In this document: positions 17,229-26,184 of the stretch, piece by piece
How positions within the stretch are numbered: position 1 is the first letter of the stretch
Layout of the letters: every line of letters starts with the position of its first letter
Source: Lentilactobacillus dabitei
GTDB taxonomy: Bacteria; Bacillota; Bacilli; Lactobacillales; Lactobacillaceae
Length of the DNA: 53,467 nt
Direction of reading: 5' to 3'
NCBI RefSeq assembly: GCF_019061365.1
Contig: NZ_JAHPPD010000006.1
Coordinates: 1 to 53,467, forward strand
Translations under genes and position numbers: made by a program
Notes under the pieces: generated by a model
Database searches by the model: none
Told to the model about the DNA's origin: nothing
The model's input: the letters and a program-made list of their open reading frames with translations, nothing else

Positions 17229-18044
17229 TTAACGGGTGCGTTTTTGACTCCAAAATTGAATCGCTTTTTCGAGATGATCCAGATCAATAGAAGTCACGCT
17301 GCCATCACCATTTGTTATCGTCAGACTGGGCAAGGCGGTAATGCCAATCCGGTTAAAAAGGGATTGGTAGTCATCTGGGTCAGCATCAGTAAAATCGAAA
17401 TAATAAGCCTGTATCGAATTTAATTTCAGCGCGTATTTCAATTTAGGAACAATGAGGCGACTCAGTCGATCGCGAGGGCTGCCAATAAAAATCAATTTGA
17501 ACTGAGATTCTTGAATCAGGGCGGTTAGTTTCTGCAGATCGACTGGGGAAATAAGCTTGGAAGGTTTCATCTCTTTGCGGTAGCGATGGCTTTCGAATGC
17601 TAAAATGATGGTTTCAAATAAGTGCCAGTTAAATATTTTTGAAAGGATCATCAAAATTAATAACGGCAGAGAAAAGATGTACAATGTCAAATCAATACAG
17701 AAAAGTAATAGGATTTTAAATATAATCGAATCATAGCCACCCGGGATAAGCACTGTCGCATTACTGGTCTGAACCGCTAAAAAATAGGCAGAACTATCCA
17801 CCCCACGATTCAAAGCGCTCTCGCTTGTGGCCCCGGGGTTGTCTCGAGTATTCCGAATAAGGGCTCGAAACCAAATTAATGAAACCGGAAAAAAGAGCAA
17901 CCCGGTTAAACTATTAATGAGATCAAAGGGTGTGATCGTGGTTCTTAAAGCATATGTATTTGTCAAATGGCTCAAAAATAAAATCATGACAAAATAGATG
18001 AAACTCAGCAGGTAAATGCCGATGATTGAGAGGATTTTCCGCAT
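17229..18044 (-). CDS. Membrane protein with thioredoxin-like C-terminal domain, no CXXC
   Basis: 271 residues. Membrane helices at about 5-27, 39-62 and 105-137, then a soluble tail from about 165. The tail reads like a thioredoxin fold (a FKLIFIGSP beta strand, then a helix, then ITALPSLTIT resembling the cis-proline strand), but the place where CXXC would sit has PRDR and no cysteines. Start ATG after TTGGAGGCC. Function unknown. The thioredoxin resemblance is from pattern only. It is the last of a leftward group and is convergent with bioY. Confidence 0.6.
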   Translation of the reverse strand: MRKILSIIGIYLLSFIYFVMILFLSHLTNTYALRTTITPFDLINSLTGLLFFPVSLIWFRALIRNTRDNPGATSESALNRGVDSSAYFLAVQTSNATVLIPGGYDSIIFKILLLFCIDLTLYIFSLPLLILMILSKIFNWHLFETIILAFESHRYRKEMKPSKLISPVDLQKLTALIQESQFKLIFIGSPRDRLSRLIVPKLKYALKLNSIQAYYFDFTDADPDDYQSLFNRIGITALPSLTITNGDGSVTSIDLDHLEKAIQFWSQKRTR

Positions 18045-18157
18045 GTTGAGGCCTCCAATTGGTGAATGATTGAGAACCGGATAGCAGATAGCACTTTGTC
18101 AAGAATGGATGAGTTGAAAAATCTATCGGCAGGGCCCATAAATTTCACCGCGTCAAT

Positions 18158-18763
18158 TTAATGGTGAATTCTCGGAACTCTATTGATCAAACGTGCAATC
18201 TGGGTAACCGTTGTTCGTAATAAAAGCCCCATGATGATAACAATCAGTAAATACTTTGGCAAAAAGTAAGCGAAGCCGAGGTAAATAATGCTAACGCCAA
18301 GCATGACTTGAGCTGAACGGATTTCCTCACGATCGTGGGTCGTTACTTCAGTACCGTTTTTCTCGGCCAAGTTGGCAACTTCTCTGAACATTAATGATTG
18401 AGTAAAATTTACTAAAATGATCACGACAGAATAAGCGATGGCACTGTCACGACTAAGAAAGCTGTCGTTAAGCCATGATGTTGCAAACGGGGTTAAGCTG
18501 ATGAAGCATAAGTAGTAGATGTTAGTGATCGTTAACATGGGGGTTGCCTGCTTAACTCCACTGAGTAATTCTTGATGATAAACCCAGTACTGGGAGACAA
18601 TTGCGAAACTAATAAAGTAAATGACCAAATGTTTAAACAGTTCAGTCAGCGGCCCGACTGATTCGCTGATGGGTGATTTGATATCCAAGACCATGATTGT
18701 CAGGACCACAACAAAGATTCCGTCAGAAATGCCGACTAAGCGCGATTTTGAGTAGTGAAACAT
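18158..18763 (-). CDS. TMEM175-family membrane protein (putative K+ channel)
   Basis: 201 residues, about six membrane helices. The N-terminal SKSRLVGISDGIFVVVLTIMVLDIK region (in two parts) matches the RxxxFSDGxFAI-type signature of bacterial TMEM175 (DUF1211) proteins, which form potassium channels in those studied. Start preceded by GGGGGAATTCTT. The ion role is inferred from the family. Confidence 0.75.
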   Translation of the reverse strand: MFHYSKSRLVGISDGIFVVVLTIMVLDIKSPISESVGPLTELFKHLVIYFISFAIVSQYWVYHQELLSGVKQATPMLTITNIYYLCFISLTPFATSWLNDSFLSRDSAIAYSVVIILVNFTQSLMFREVANLAEKNGTEVTTHDREEIRSAQVMLGVSIIYLGFAYFLPKYLLIVIIMGLLLRTTVTQIARLINRVPRIHH

Positions 18764-18867
18764 AAGAATTCCCCCTCAGATGATTCCATTATGGTCATCA
18801 TTTTACACCAGAATCAATCAGGTGGTTGATAGTGATGGCCTAATTTGGAAGTTGGTATTGGAAATGC

Positions 18868-18908
18868 AAAAGGGCCGAGGCAAAACGGTTCGTTTTGTCC
18901 CGGCCCTT
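18868..18908 (-). terminator. Terminator of the leftward gene ending at 18965
   Basis: AAGGGCCG (18870-18877) pairs with CGGCCCTT (18901-18908), with inner CAAAACG/CGTTTTG. On the minus strand the stem is followed by TTTT. A 62-codon rightward frame over this hairpin is not credible as a gene. Confidence 0.75.
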
Positions 18909-18964
18909 GAAAAGTTTCCACTAAGTCAAGTCGTTAAAATGTATGGAAACAATATCGTCATTAC

Positions 18965-19522
18965 CTAAACTTCTTCAATTTTGCCCGTTGCAATTGGTAA
19001 GGTGGTGTGTTGATCATACTGACCGACAGCCCCTTGAATTGTGTCTGGCAAAACCATTGAATCGGGAACACCATGGATGTAAATGACCCGTTTTTCTAAC
19101 TGTAGGTTATGATCATGAAAGACTTCATTAAATTTATCACTAATTTCCTTTAGCGGCACTTCCTTTTTGTAGTGGAAATGGCCGTTTGCGTCAGAGACTG
19201 GGTAAGTATCCGTTGGAATTGCCATCTTTTCAGGTTGGTCGTTAAACGGCACCATGGTTGTTCCCGAAACTGGTTCGGTTTCTGGTAGGTCAACATAGCC
19301 ATCATGATTGGTATCCTGGGCAATTGTTGCTGGTTGAGCATCTTTACCGTCGGGGAACCCATGAAAATGCATCCAATGCTGGGTATTAGGTGAAGTATGA
19401 TCCATTGTGATTTCAACTGTTAATGTATCCTTGTCAACCGTAAAAGTGGCTTCACCAGTTGGATTAATCCCAATTTTGTCGCCATTCAGTGCAGTGATCT
19501 TTGCTTGATACTGTTTTGCCAC
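18965..19522 (-). CDS. Uncharacterised His-rich protein with Ca2+-loop-like motif
   Basis: 185 residues, start GTG at 19522 after AAGGAG (19533-19538); the longer frame upstream lacks a ribosome site. No signal peptide or membrane helix. HWMHFHGFP resembles metal-binding His clusters seen in CHRD- or cupredoxin-like domains, and DTNHDGYVDL matches an EF-hand/dockerin-type calcium loop. A second HFHYKKE and a DHNLQ segment follow. I do not recognise the family with certainty. It has its own promoter and terminator. Confidence 0.7.
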   Translation of the reverse strand: MAKQYQAKITALNGDKIGINPTGEATFTVDKDTLTVEITMDHTSPNTQHWMHFHGFPDGKDAQPATIAQDTNHDGYVDLPETEPVSGTTMVPFNDQPEKMAIPTDTYPVSDANGHFHYKKEVPLKEISDKFNEVFHDHNLQLEKRVIYIHGVPDSMVLPDTIQGAVGQYDQHTTLPIATGKIEEV

Positions 19523-19561
19523 TATAACCACGCTCCTTAAATAATTTAATGATCTAAGTTC

Positions 19562-19590
19562 AATATAGCACCTAATTAGGTTGTGGACAA
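19562..19590 (-). promoter_or_regulatory. Promoter of the leftward His-rich protein gene
   Basis: On the minus strand TTGTCC, 17 bp, TATATT, about 40 bp before the GTG start. Confidence 0.55.
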
Positions 19591-19612
19591 TTGATATTTC
19601 CAATTTATGGTG

Positions 19613-19665
19613 AAAAAAGGCTTCTCATTTACAATCTATAATCAAGATTGTAAATGAGAAGCCTT
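19613..19665 (-). terminator. Terminator of the gntK-gntP operon
   Basis: A perfect 21-bp stem (19617-19637 with 19645-19665) and a 7-base loop. Read leftward it is followed by a run of six T. Located directly downstream of gntP. Confidence 0.85.
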
Positions 19666-19702
19666 GTAGATACGGTAACCGGTTGGTTTTCGCACGCTCA
19701 TT

Positions 19703-21064
19703 TTAGTGGAACAACAAATTCAATCCCATGACCATGACGATACCAACAACAGAAATCACGGATTCAAGCACCGTCCATGTCTGTAATGTTTGCTTGATTG
19801 TCAAATCGAAATATTCTCTGAACATCCAGAAGCCGGCATCGTTAACATGTGATGCGGCAAGGGAACCGGCACCAATTGCCAAAACCATCAGTGCTGGATC
19901 AACGCCTGCTTGAGCCATCAATGGGGCAACAATTCCTGCGGCGGTTAATGAAGCAACTGTGGCGGATCCTAAAGCAACCCGGAGCACAACGGCGACTAAC
20001 CAGCCTAAGATTAATGGCGAGATAGATGAGCCTAAGAACAATTGAGCAACGGCTTTACCAACACCACCGTCAATCAGAACTTGTTTGAAAGCACCACCAC
20101 CACCAATAACCAAGAGCAGCATGGCAATTGATTTGACGGCATTTTCCAAGGATTCCATGATTTGAGCTGTCGTTCGTTTCCGAGCCCAACCCATGGTATA
20201 CATTGCGAAGAATAATGAAATTAACATTGCGATACTTGGTGAGCCGATGAAGGCAATGATCGAATCCAATAAGCTCGGATTCTTTGGATCGACCCCACCG
20301 TTGACCGTCATTTTATAAATTGTAGAAATAGCTAGCAAAATAACTGGGAATAAGGCGGTTAAAACGGAAAGGCCAAACGAAGGTGATTCTTCAGGGGTGA
20401 ACTCTTTTACTTCACCGATTGAAGAAAGGTTACCTTTACGTTCAAAGGCAGCTGGCGCATATTTTCTGGCGATCTTTGAGAACAGAGGACCAGCAATATA
20501 TGCGGCAACAATGGCAATGAAGAATCCAAACAACAGAACTTTACCATCATTGGCACCCAAAACTTGCGCAATGGCAACTGGTGCTGGATGAGGTGGCAAG
20601 AAGCCGTGGGTAACTGACAAAGCAGCTGCCATTGGAATTCCTAAATAAAGGATTGGCACACCGGCTTCAACGGCAATTGCGAAGACGATTGGAACCAGTA
20701 AAACCATCCCGACTTCAAAGAACAAGGCAATCCCTAGGATGAATGACGCAATCATCACGGCAACTTGCAGCCAGGCTTTACCAAATCGTTTAATCAAGGT
20801 TTCGGCGATCATATAGGCACCACCGGAATCCGATACCAGTCGACCAAGCATGGCACCAAACCCAAAGACCATTGACAATTCACCAAGTTGGCTACCGATA
20901 CCATTTGATACCGAATCGGCAACTGTCCCGAGTGGCATTCCCAACATGACAGCTGTAATAACGGCTGTTAGAATCAACGAAACGAATGTATTAATTTTGA
21001 ACTTGATAATCAAGACCAGCAAAATAATGATCCCGATTAACAGAGCAAGTAATTTAAGTAACAT
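19703..21064 (-). CDS. gntP: Gluconate:H+ symporter, GntP family
   Basis: 453-residue integral membrane permease with about 12 hydrophobic segments spread over the whole length. The pattern TAVITAVMLGMPLG, the conserved HGFLPPHPAPVAIA segment and the C-terminal HVNDAGFWMFREYF are typical GntP features. It lies 54 bp downstream of the kinase in the same operon, so gluconate is the likely substrate; other aldonates are possible. Confidence 0.92.
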   Translation of the reverse strand: MLLKLLALLIGIIILLVLIIKFKINTFVSLILTAVITAVMLGMPLGTVADSVSNGIGSQLGELSMVFGFGAMLGRLVSDSGGAYMIAETLIKRFGKAWLQVAVMIASFILGIALFFEVGMVLLVPIVFAIAVEAGVPILYLGIPMAAALSVTHGFLPPHPAPVAIAQVLGANDGKVLLFGFFIAIVAAYIAGPLFSKIARKYAPAAFERKGNLSSIGEVKEFTPEESPSFGLSVLTALFPVILLAISTIYKMTVNGGVDPKNPSLLDSIIAFIGSPSIAMLISLFFAMYTMGWARKRTTAQIMESLENAVKSIAMLLLVIGGGGAFKQVLIDGGVGKAVAQLFLGSSISPLILGWLVAVVLRVALGSATVASLTAAGIVAPLMAQAGVDPALMVLAIGAGSLAASHVNDAGFWMFREYFDLTIKQTLQTWTVLESVISVVGIVMVMGLNLLFH

Positions 21065-21118
21065 GATTTTTCCCCTTTTCTATCATTACTTGGAGCGACT
21101 GGGCTCATTGTTTACCAA

Positions 21119-22681
21119 CTATCCCTCTTTGTTGGCATCAGTGTCTTCGTGCTCATGGCGGCGCTGATAATCTGCAATATGCTTGTATTCAGTTTCCAAG
21201 GAGCGGCTTAATCGGATATAAATTGGAATCAATTCTCGATAAGCGTTGAAGTTCTTCGGTTCTGGGTGATGGACAACCGTTGTACCGACAAAGTTTGAAA
21301 CGTCGCTCAAACTGTCAATTAAGCCTAAGCTATACATCCCAAGGGTTGCGGCTCCTAAGGCTGTGCTTTCAAAGCTTTCTGGAATGGCAACATCTTGTTC
21401 AAAAATGTCAGTTAACATTTGGCGCCAAAGGGCAGAACGGGCGAAACCGCCACTTGCTTGAATACTCTTCGGCCGGCCAACGACTTCTTCCAAGGCCAAC
21501 ATGACGGTGTACAAGTTATAAACAATACCTTCCAAGACCGCTCGAATCATGTGAGCCCGAGTATGGGTGCGATTCAGGCCAAAGAATGAACCGCGGGCAT
21601 TGGCATCCCAAATAGGGGCCCGTTCACCGCCCAAGAATGGGAAGAACAAGAGTCCATCGGAGCCTGCAGGGATCTTAGCGGCAATTTCTGTCAATAAATC
21701 ATATGGATCGATGTGCATTTGTTCGGCAGTGACTTTTTCTGGTGCACAGAGTTGATCACGGACCCAACGGAAGACGACACCACCGTTATTAACCGGTCCG
21801 CCGACAACCCACATATTCTTAGCTAGGTAATAACAGAATACCCGGGCTTTTGGATCCGTTTTTGGCTTGTCAGTGACAACTCGAACCGCTCCTGAAGTCC
21901 CAATTGTAACGGCAACAACTCCTGGCTGAATGGCGTTCACACCAAGGTTAGCCAATGGGCCATCGGAAGCCCCAATGATAAATGGTGTGTCTATGTCAAT
22001 CCCCAACACCTTTGCATATTCTTCGTGCATGCCAGTTAGCTGGTAAGTTGTATCGACAAGCTCAGGCAGTTGATCCCGGGTGACGCCGGCAATCTTGAGT
22101 GCTTGGTTGTCCCAATCCAAGTTATAAATATTGAACATCCCAGTGGCGTTAGCGATGGAATAATCTTCCTTTAACACCCCAAATAATTTGTAGAGAATGT
22201 ACTCTTTAATTCCAACGAACCAACGAGCTTTTTTGAAAAGATCCAGATGATCATTCCGAAGCCAAATCAACTTGGTTAGTGGCGTCATTGGATGAATTGG
22301 CGTTCCAGTATGCTGGTAAATTTCCATTCCTTCAGGACTGTGCTTCAACTCATCAGCGTACTTAACTGCTCGGTTGTCTCCCCAAGTAATTGCTCGGGTG
22401 AGGGGGTTGTGGTCTTCGTCCAATAGAATCAGGCTATGCATTGCACAAGAAAAAGCAACCCCTTTCAATTCTCCTTTCTTTAAATTCGCTTTCCGCAGGA
22501 TTTCGGTGATCCCATCCGACATTGCGGAAAAAATTTCTTCAGGGTCTTCTTCGGCCATGTCAGGCGTATCCTGATAAAGGGGATAGCCATCGTTTGAGTA
22601 GCCGTGAACTTTGCCGTGGATATCGTACAAAACAGTTTTGACACTGGTTGTTCCAATATCGACACCTAGTGTATAATCCAT
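21119..22681 (-). CDS. gntK: Gluconokinase, FGGY family
   Basis: 520-residue carbohydrate kinase that phosphorylates gluconate to 6-phosphogluconate, feeding the phosphoketolase pathway. N-terminal phosphate loop LGVDIGTTSVK; C-terminal FGGY-type region ASGGFARSALWRQM. First gene of the leftward gntK-gntP operon, divergent from an RpiR regulator. Confidence 0.92.
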   Translation of the reverse strand: MDYTLGVDIGTTSVKTVLYDIHGKVHGYSNDGYPLYQDTPDMAEEDPEEIFSAMSDGITEILRKANLKKGELKGVAFSCAMHSLILLDEDHNPLTRAITWGDNRAVKYADELKHSPEGMEIYQHTGTPIHPMTPLTKLIWLRNDHLDLFKKARWFVGIKEYILYKLFGVLKEDYSIANATGMFNIYNLDWDNQALKIAGVTRDQLPELVDTTYQLTGMHEEYAKVLGIDIDTPFIIGASDGPLANLGVNAIQPGVVAVTIGTSGAVRVVTDKPKTDPKARVFCYYLAKNMWVVGGPVNNGGVVFRWVRDQLCAPEKVTAEQMHIDPYDLLTEIAAKIPAGSDGLLFFPFLGGERAPIWDANARGSFFGLNRTHTRAHMIRAVLEGIVYNLYTVMLALEEVVGRPKSIQASGGFARSALWRQMLTDIFEQDVAIPESFESTALGAATLGMYSLGLIDSLSDVSNFVGTTVVHHPEPKNFNAYRELIPIYIRLSRSLETEYKHIADYQRRHEHEDTDANKEG

Positions 22682-22989
22682 ATGAATAACTTCCTTTCGA
22701 TTATGAAGTAAAGCAGTTGGTTATTGTGCTGAATTAATATAAAATAATAGCGGAGTCATCATTGTCCTTATAAATGATGGGTTCTAAAACCAGCACCACC
22801 TCGCAATAAACTTAGCATTTTCACTGCTATACTTCAAATAAAGTGTCTGTTAATTTTCAGATGGGTGTAAACGCCACCAAGTTATTATATGGAAATCAAT
22901 TTCACAATGCAACTATTTTGATGTAAAATATTTACAATAGAAAACTATGGATTTATCAGCTGAACAGCTAGAAACGAAAGGTGATCAAA
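22682..22989. promoter_or_regulatory. Divergent gntK / rpiR control region
   Basis: A 308-bp gap between divergent genes. It contains a perfect inverted repeat TGTAAA-ATA-TTTACA at 22922-22936, close to the regulator gene, and a half-matching cre-like TGTAAACG at about 22866-22873. Promoters for both directions must lie here, but I see no strong -35/-10 pair. Confidence 0.5.
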
Positions 22990-23835
22990 ATGAGCTCGCC
23001 AGTTCAATTATTAAAACAATCATTTGAGGATTTAAGTCGGACAAACAAGAAAATTGCCCGCTATGTGATCGACAATCCACAGGCAGCCTCTGAAGCAAAT
23101 ATTGAAGACTTAGCAGCGAAGACCGAAACGTCGACGGCTTCGGTTTCTCGTCTGGTTAAAACGTTAGGCTATGGGAACTTCCGTGAATTTACGTTATCGT
23201 TGGCCTATACACAGCTGCGTCCCCAGAACCTACCAATTTTTAAGGATATTGATGCGAACGACTCGCTTTCAACCATCGCTGACAAGATTTTTACCAGTTC
23301 GCAACGGGCCATCCGGGATACCCGCAATCGGATTGATGAAAATGATTTTGCCCGCGCCGTATTGAGGATCATCCACTGTCGGCGCCTTGGCTTATTTGGC
23401 CTTGGTGGTTCGTCTGTGATCGCCCTTGATGGTTATCATAAGTTCCTGCGTACCTCAATTGACTGCTTTTACTATCCAGACTTTGACGTTCAACTTATGC
23501 AAGCAGTAAAATTAGGTGAAGATGACTGTGGCATTGTTGTGTCACATTCCGGCAAGAACCGGCAAACATTGAAGATTGCTGAAACCCTCAAGCAGCGCAA
23601 AGTCCCTGTAATCGGCATTACCGGTTATCAGGATTCACCGCTTGCCAACCATAGTGACATTACTTTCGTTTCATCCAGTGATGAGTCTAATTACCGCTCC
23701 GAAGGGATGTACTCGCTGATCGCCCAAATGACGATTATCGATACGTTGTTTATGATGGCAACTGTTCGAATGGGGCCGGCAACTGAAGATACCATTCAAA
23801 ATGTTCAAAATATTATTGAAAGTACTCGCAGCTAA
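22990..23835 (+). CDS. RpiR/MurR-family regulator, likely of the gnt operon
   Basis: 281 residues from the ATG at 22990 (Shine-Dalgarno GAAAGGTG). N-terminal HTH_6 domain (about residues 1-77, with IEDLAAKTETSTASVSRLVK) and a C-terminal SIS sugar-phosphate domain (GLFGLGGSSVIALDG; VVSHSGKN). Divergence from gntK suggests it senses a phosphorylated sugar acid and controls gntKP. Named GntR regulators usually do this, so the use of an RpiR type is notable but not unique. Confidence 0.88.
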   Translation: MSSPVQLLKQSFEDLSRTNKKIARYVIDNPQAASEANIEDLAAKTETSTASVSRLVKTLGYGNFREFTLSLAYTQLRPQNLPIFKDIDANDSLSTIADKIFTSSQRAIRDTRNRIDENDFARAVLRIIHCRRLGLFGLGGSSVIALDGYHKFLRTSIDCFYYPDFDVQLMQAVKLGEDDCGIVVSHSGKNRQTLKIAETLKQRKVPVIGITGYQDSPLANHSDITFVSSSDESNYRSEGMYSLIAQMTIIDTLFMMATVRMGPATEDTIQNVQNIIESTRS

Positions 23836-23866
23836 ATTTTGCTGTGTTAACTGAGATGACTATTTT

Positions 23867-24625
23867 ATGAAGCGTAGAGATATTCAACAAATATATGCAG
23901 AAACATACCGAAGACGCAAGGCGACAAAAAAGGTTCTATTCGGCATTTTTCTATTAGTGGTTGTGATTGCTCTGGGCTTTTTTGTTGTCCGTTCACATGA
24001 AAAGCATGAACTTGAGAAGTACCCAATTCGTGGGGTGACCATCAACCAAACCAATGGCTATATTGATTTTGAGAGTTTGAAAAGTGATGGGATCAGCTTT
24101 GTTTATTTGAAGGCTACACAGGGCGCAACGTTTACCGATGACAGTTTTCAGAGTAACTTCGAACGCAGTCAGGGCTCCCAGTTACCAGTAGGGGTCTACC
24201 ACTATTTCAGCTTTAGTAGCTCACCAACTGCGCAATTCAAAAACTTTGTCCGTGCTGTTCAGGATAATACCGGGAGTTTGCCGATCTGTATTGCGATTCA
24301 ATATTACGGCACCTATGGGGAAAACAGTCTGCAATGGAAAACAGTTCGAAAAGATGTGGCCAGTTTGAGCGATCGCCTGAGAGCCTACTATAAGCGCCCA
24401 ATCGTGATTTCAGCGACCCGAAGTATCATTGACCATCTTCACGTTCAAGCGACTGGGAAGCGTCAATTTTGGCCCACAGATGCCCAAATAGGGAAACCAA
24501 ATGGGGATGCCACCTTTATTCAAGTCAATCAGAAGGAAGATTTTAAAATGGATAAGCAAATTGTCTTTCTCCCAATGTCTGTGTTTAACGGTGGAAAAGG
24601 GAAGTGGCATCGGTATCTGAATTAG
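23867..24625 (+). CDS. Membrane-anchored GH25-like protein with lost catalytic residues
   Basis: 252 residues: a short basic cytosolic N-terminus, one membrane helix (about 21-41), then a GH25 muramidase-like domain from residue 55 (IRGVTIN, FVYLKATQG, VGVYHYFSF). The residues that do the work in active GH25 enzymes are changed: the Asp of GVD is Thr58, the Glu of KATEG is Gln85, and the DxE pair is Ala143-Ile-Gln145. Hydrolysis is therefore unlikely; peptidoglycan binding may remain. Intact frame. Start ATG with a weak ribosome site. Confidence 0.75.
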   Translation: MKRRDIQQIYAETYRRRKATKKVLFGIFLLVVVIALGFFVVRSHEKHELEKYPIRGVTINQTNGYIDFESLKSDGISFVYLKATQGATFTDDSFQSNFERSQGSQLPVGVYHYFSFSSSPTAQFKNFVRAVQDNTGSLPICIAIQYYGTYGENSLQWKTVRKDVASLSDRLRAYYKRPIVISATRSIIDHLHVQATGKRQFWPTDAQIGKPNGDATFIQVNQKEDFKMDKQIVFLPMSVFNGGKGKWHRYLN

Positions 24626-24639
24626 CGTGCGCAGAGAGC

Positions 24640-24672
24640 AAAAAAGGCAACCCAGGTCATCCTGAGGTTGCC
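24640..24672 (-). terminator. Terminator of the leftward gene ending at 24696
   Basis: GGCAACC (24646-24652) pairs with GGTTGCC (24666-24672) around an AGG/CCT inner stem. On the minus strand it runs into six T. Confidence 0.75.
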
Positions 24673-24695
24673 AATTGCGATATCTTTAATTTTGT

Positions 24696-25043
24696 TTAAC
24701 CGTTTGTTAAATCGTACGTAAAGTTTTCTGATTCATCATAGAATTTGACTGGCCTGGCTTCATTCCCCCGAATTTCTAGTTTATAGCCAAACTTGTCAAT
24801 GTATGACAGTTCATACTTCGTCATTGATGAAACCTTTGCGGACATGTCCTGACCATCAATTGTCAATTTTAAATCTGGCTCAATGACAATTTCATGCTCT
24901 CGATTTCTGCGATCTTTAAAGAACCAGCTGCCCACAAAGAAACGTGGATCGACGGCTGGCAATTCTTTCTTTGATGCTTTTGGTGTGTGAAACAGACCAA
25001 ACCCCAGTGAAATTAAAAATAAAAAAATGCTTCTTTTCCGCAT
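24696..25043 (-). CDS. Small secreted or anchored protein (DUF4828-like)
   Basis: 115 residues. N-terminal MRKRS then a hydrophobic stretch (about 5-20) that looks like a signal peptide or anchor, followed by a small beta-rich domain with VGSWFFKDRRNREHEIVIE and LTIDGQDM. I associate this pattern with the lactobacillar DUF4828 family, not certain. No enzymatic motif. Single-gene unit with its own terminator. Confidence 0.65.
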   Translation of the reverse strand: MRKRSIFLFLISLGFGLFHTPKASKKELPAVDPRFFVGSWFFKDRRNREHEIVIEPDLKLTIDGQDMSAKVSSMTKYELSYIDKFGYKLEIRGNEARPVKFYDESENFTYDLTNG

Positions 25044-25166
25044 GGTAAACCATCCCCTAGCTTGTATTCATCTCAGATTATAACTGATTAATATAACAGA
25101 CCTGCTGAAATTCGTTTTCATTGTATTAAAACCTTGTTACAATCTAATTAAGAAAGGGTGGATAAG

Positions 25167-26168
25167 ATGATTAAATTAGGAACGATTGGAACTAATTGGA
25201 TTACACAGCAGTTTGTTGAGGCTGTGAAGCTGTCCAAATCATATGATCTAACCAGCGTTTATTCACGTCATGAGGATACTGCAAAAAAATTTGCAGAAAA
25301 AAATGGCGCGGCAGAAATCTTTACGGATTTAGATGCCTTCTTTGATGATGGTGTTTTTGATACAGTCTATATTGCTTCACCAAACAGCCTCCATTTTGAA
25401 CAGGCTAAGCTTGCAATTTTGCATGGCAAAAATGTGATCGTTGAAAAGCCGGCATTTATGAATCAGAAACAAATGGCTCAAATTCAAGAGATGTTGGCCG
25501 ACCATCCAGATGTGTTGTATTTTGAAGCAGCTCGAAATATTCATACCCCGAACTTTCATGCCATTGAAGCGCAACTCGCCAACCTGGACACCGTTCAGGG
25601 AGCGGAGTTTACGTATTCAAAATACTCATCCCGTTATGATCAAGTTCTGGCCGGAAAAGAACCAAATGTCTTTTCATTGAAATATGCCGGTGGTGCCTTG
25701 CAGGACCTTGGCGTTTACACAGTCTATGATGCGGTTGCCCTGTTTGGGATGCCGCAGGAAGTGGCCTATTTTCCCCAACTGATTCGAACCGGGGTTGACG
25801 GTAAGGGAACGGCAATTCTGTCTTATCCTGAATACAGCGTTACCCTCAATTTCTCTAAGGTTTCAAATTCTCATATGACGTCTGAAATATATGGTCTTAA
25901 GGATTTGATTTCAATTGACGATGCCGGTGAACTAAGATCAGTCACCTATGTCGATGAAGACAATAATAAGCAGGTGATCGCCAATACAATCGATGAGAAT
26001 CCAATGCTGCCAGAGGCTGAGGACTTTGCCCGAGTGATCAATGATCCAACGGCCAAACAGAATCACGAAGATTATGAGAATTGGCGCCAATTGAGCATGT
26101 ATGTGAATAAACTAATGTTTAATCTGCGACAAGATGCGCACCTGTATTTTGTTGGTGAAGAAGCATAA
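25167..26168 (+). CDS. Gfo/Idh/MocA-family oxidoreductase
   Basis: 333 residues from the ATG at 25167 (AAAGGG Shine-Dalgarno 8 bp upstream; the in-frame GTG at 25158 overlaps it). N-terminal Rossmann fold (LGTIGTNWIT) and the family motif IVEKPAFMN with the catalytic-site Lys. The C-terminal half is the substrate-recognition beta domain. NAD(P)-dependent; substrate unknown. The next gene starts 16 bp downstream. Confidence 0.88.
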   Translation: MIKLGTIGTNWITQQFVEAVKLSKSYDLTSVYSRHEDTAKKFAEKNGAAEIFTDLDAFFDDGVFDTVYIASPNSLHFEQAKLAILHGKNVIVEKPAFMNQKQMAQIQEMLADHPDVLYFEAARNIHTPNFHAIEAQLANLDTVQGAEFTYSKYSSRYDQVLAGKEPNVFSLKYAGGALQDLGVYTVYDAVALFGMPQEVAYFPQLIRTGVDGKGTAILSYPEYSVTLNFSKVSNSHMTSEIYGLKDLISIDDAGELRSVTYVDEDNNKQVIANTIDENPMLPEAEDFARVINDPTAKQNHEDYENWRQLSMYVNKLMFNLRQDAHLYFVGEEA

Positions 26169-26184
26169 TGAACGGAGAAAAGCT

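Noticed and set aside
18780-18968. A 62-codon rightward frame
   Set aside because: It covers the leftward terminator at 18868-18908; no ribosome site.
22866-22879. cre site upstream of gntK
   Set aside because: Only the TGTAAACG half matches; the other half violates the consensus, so it was kept only as a mention in the control region.
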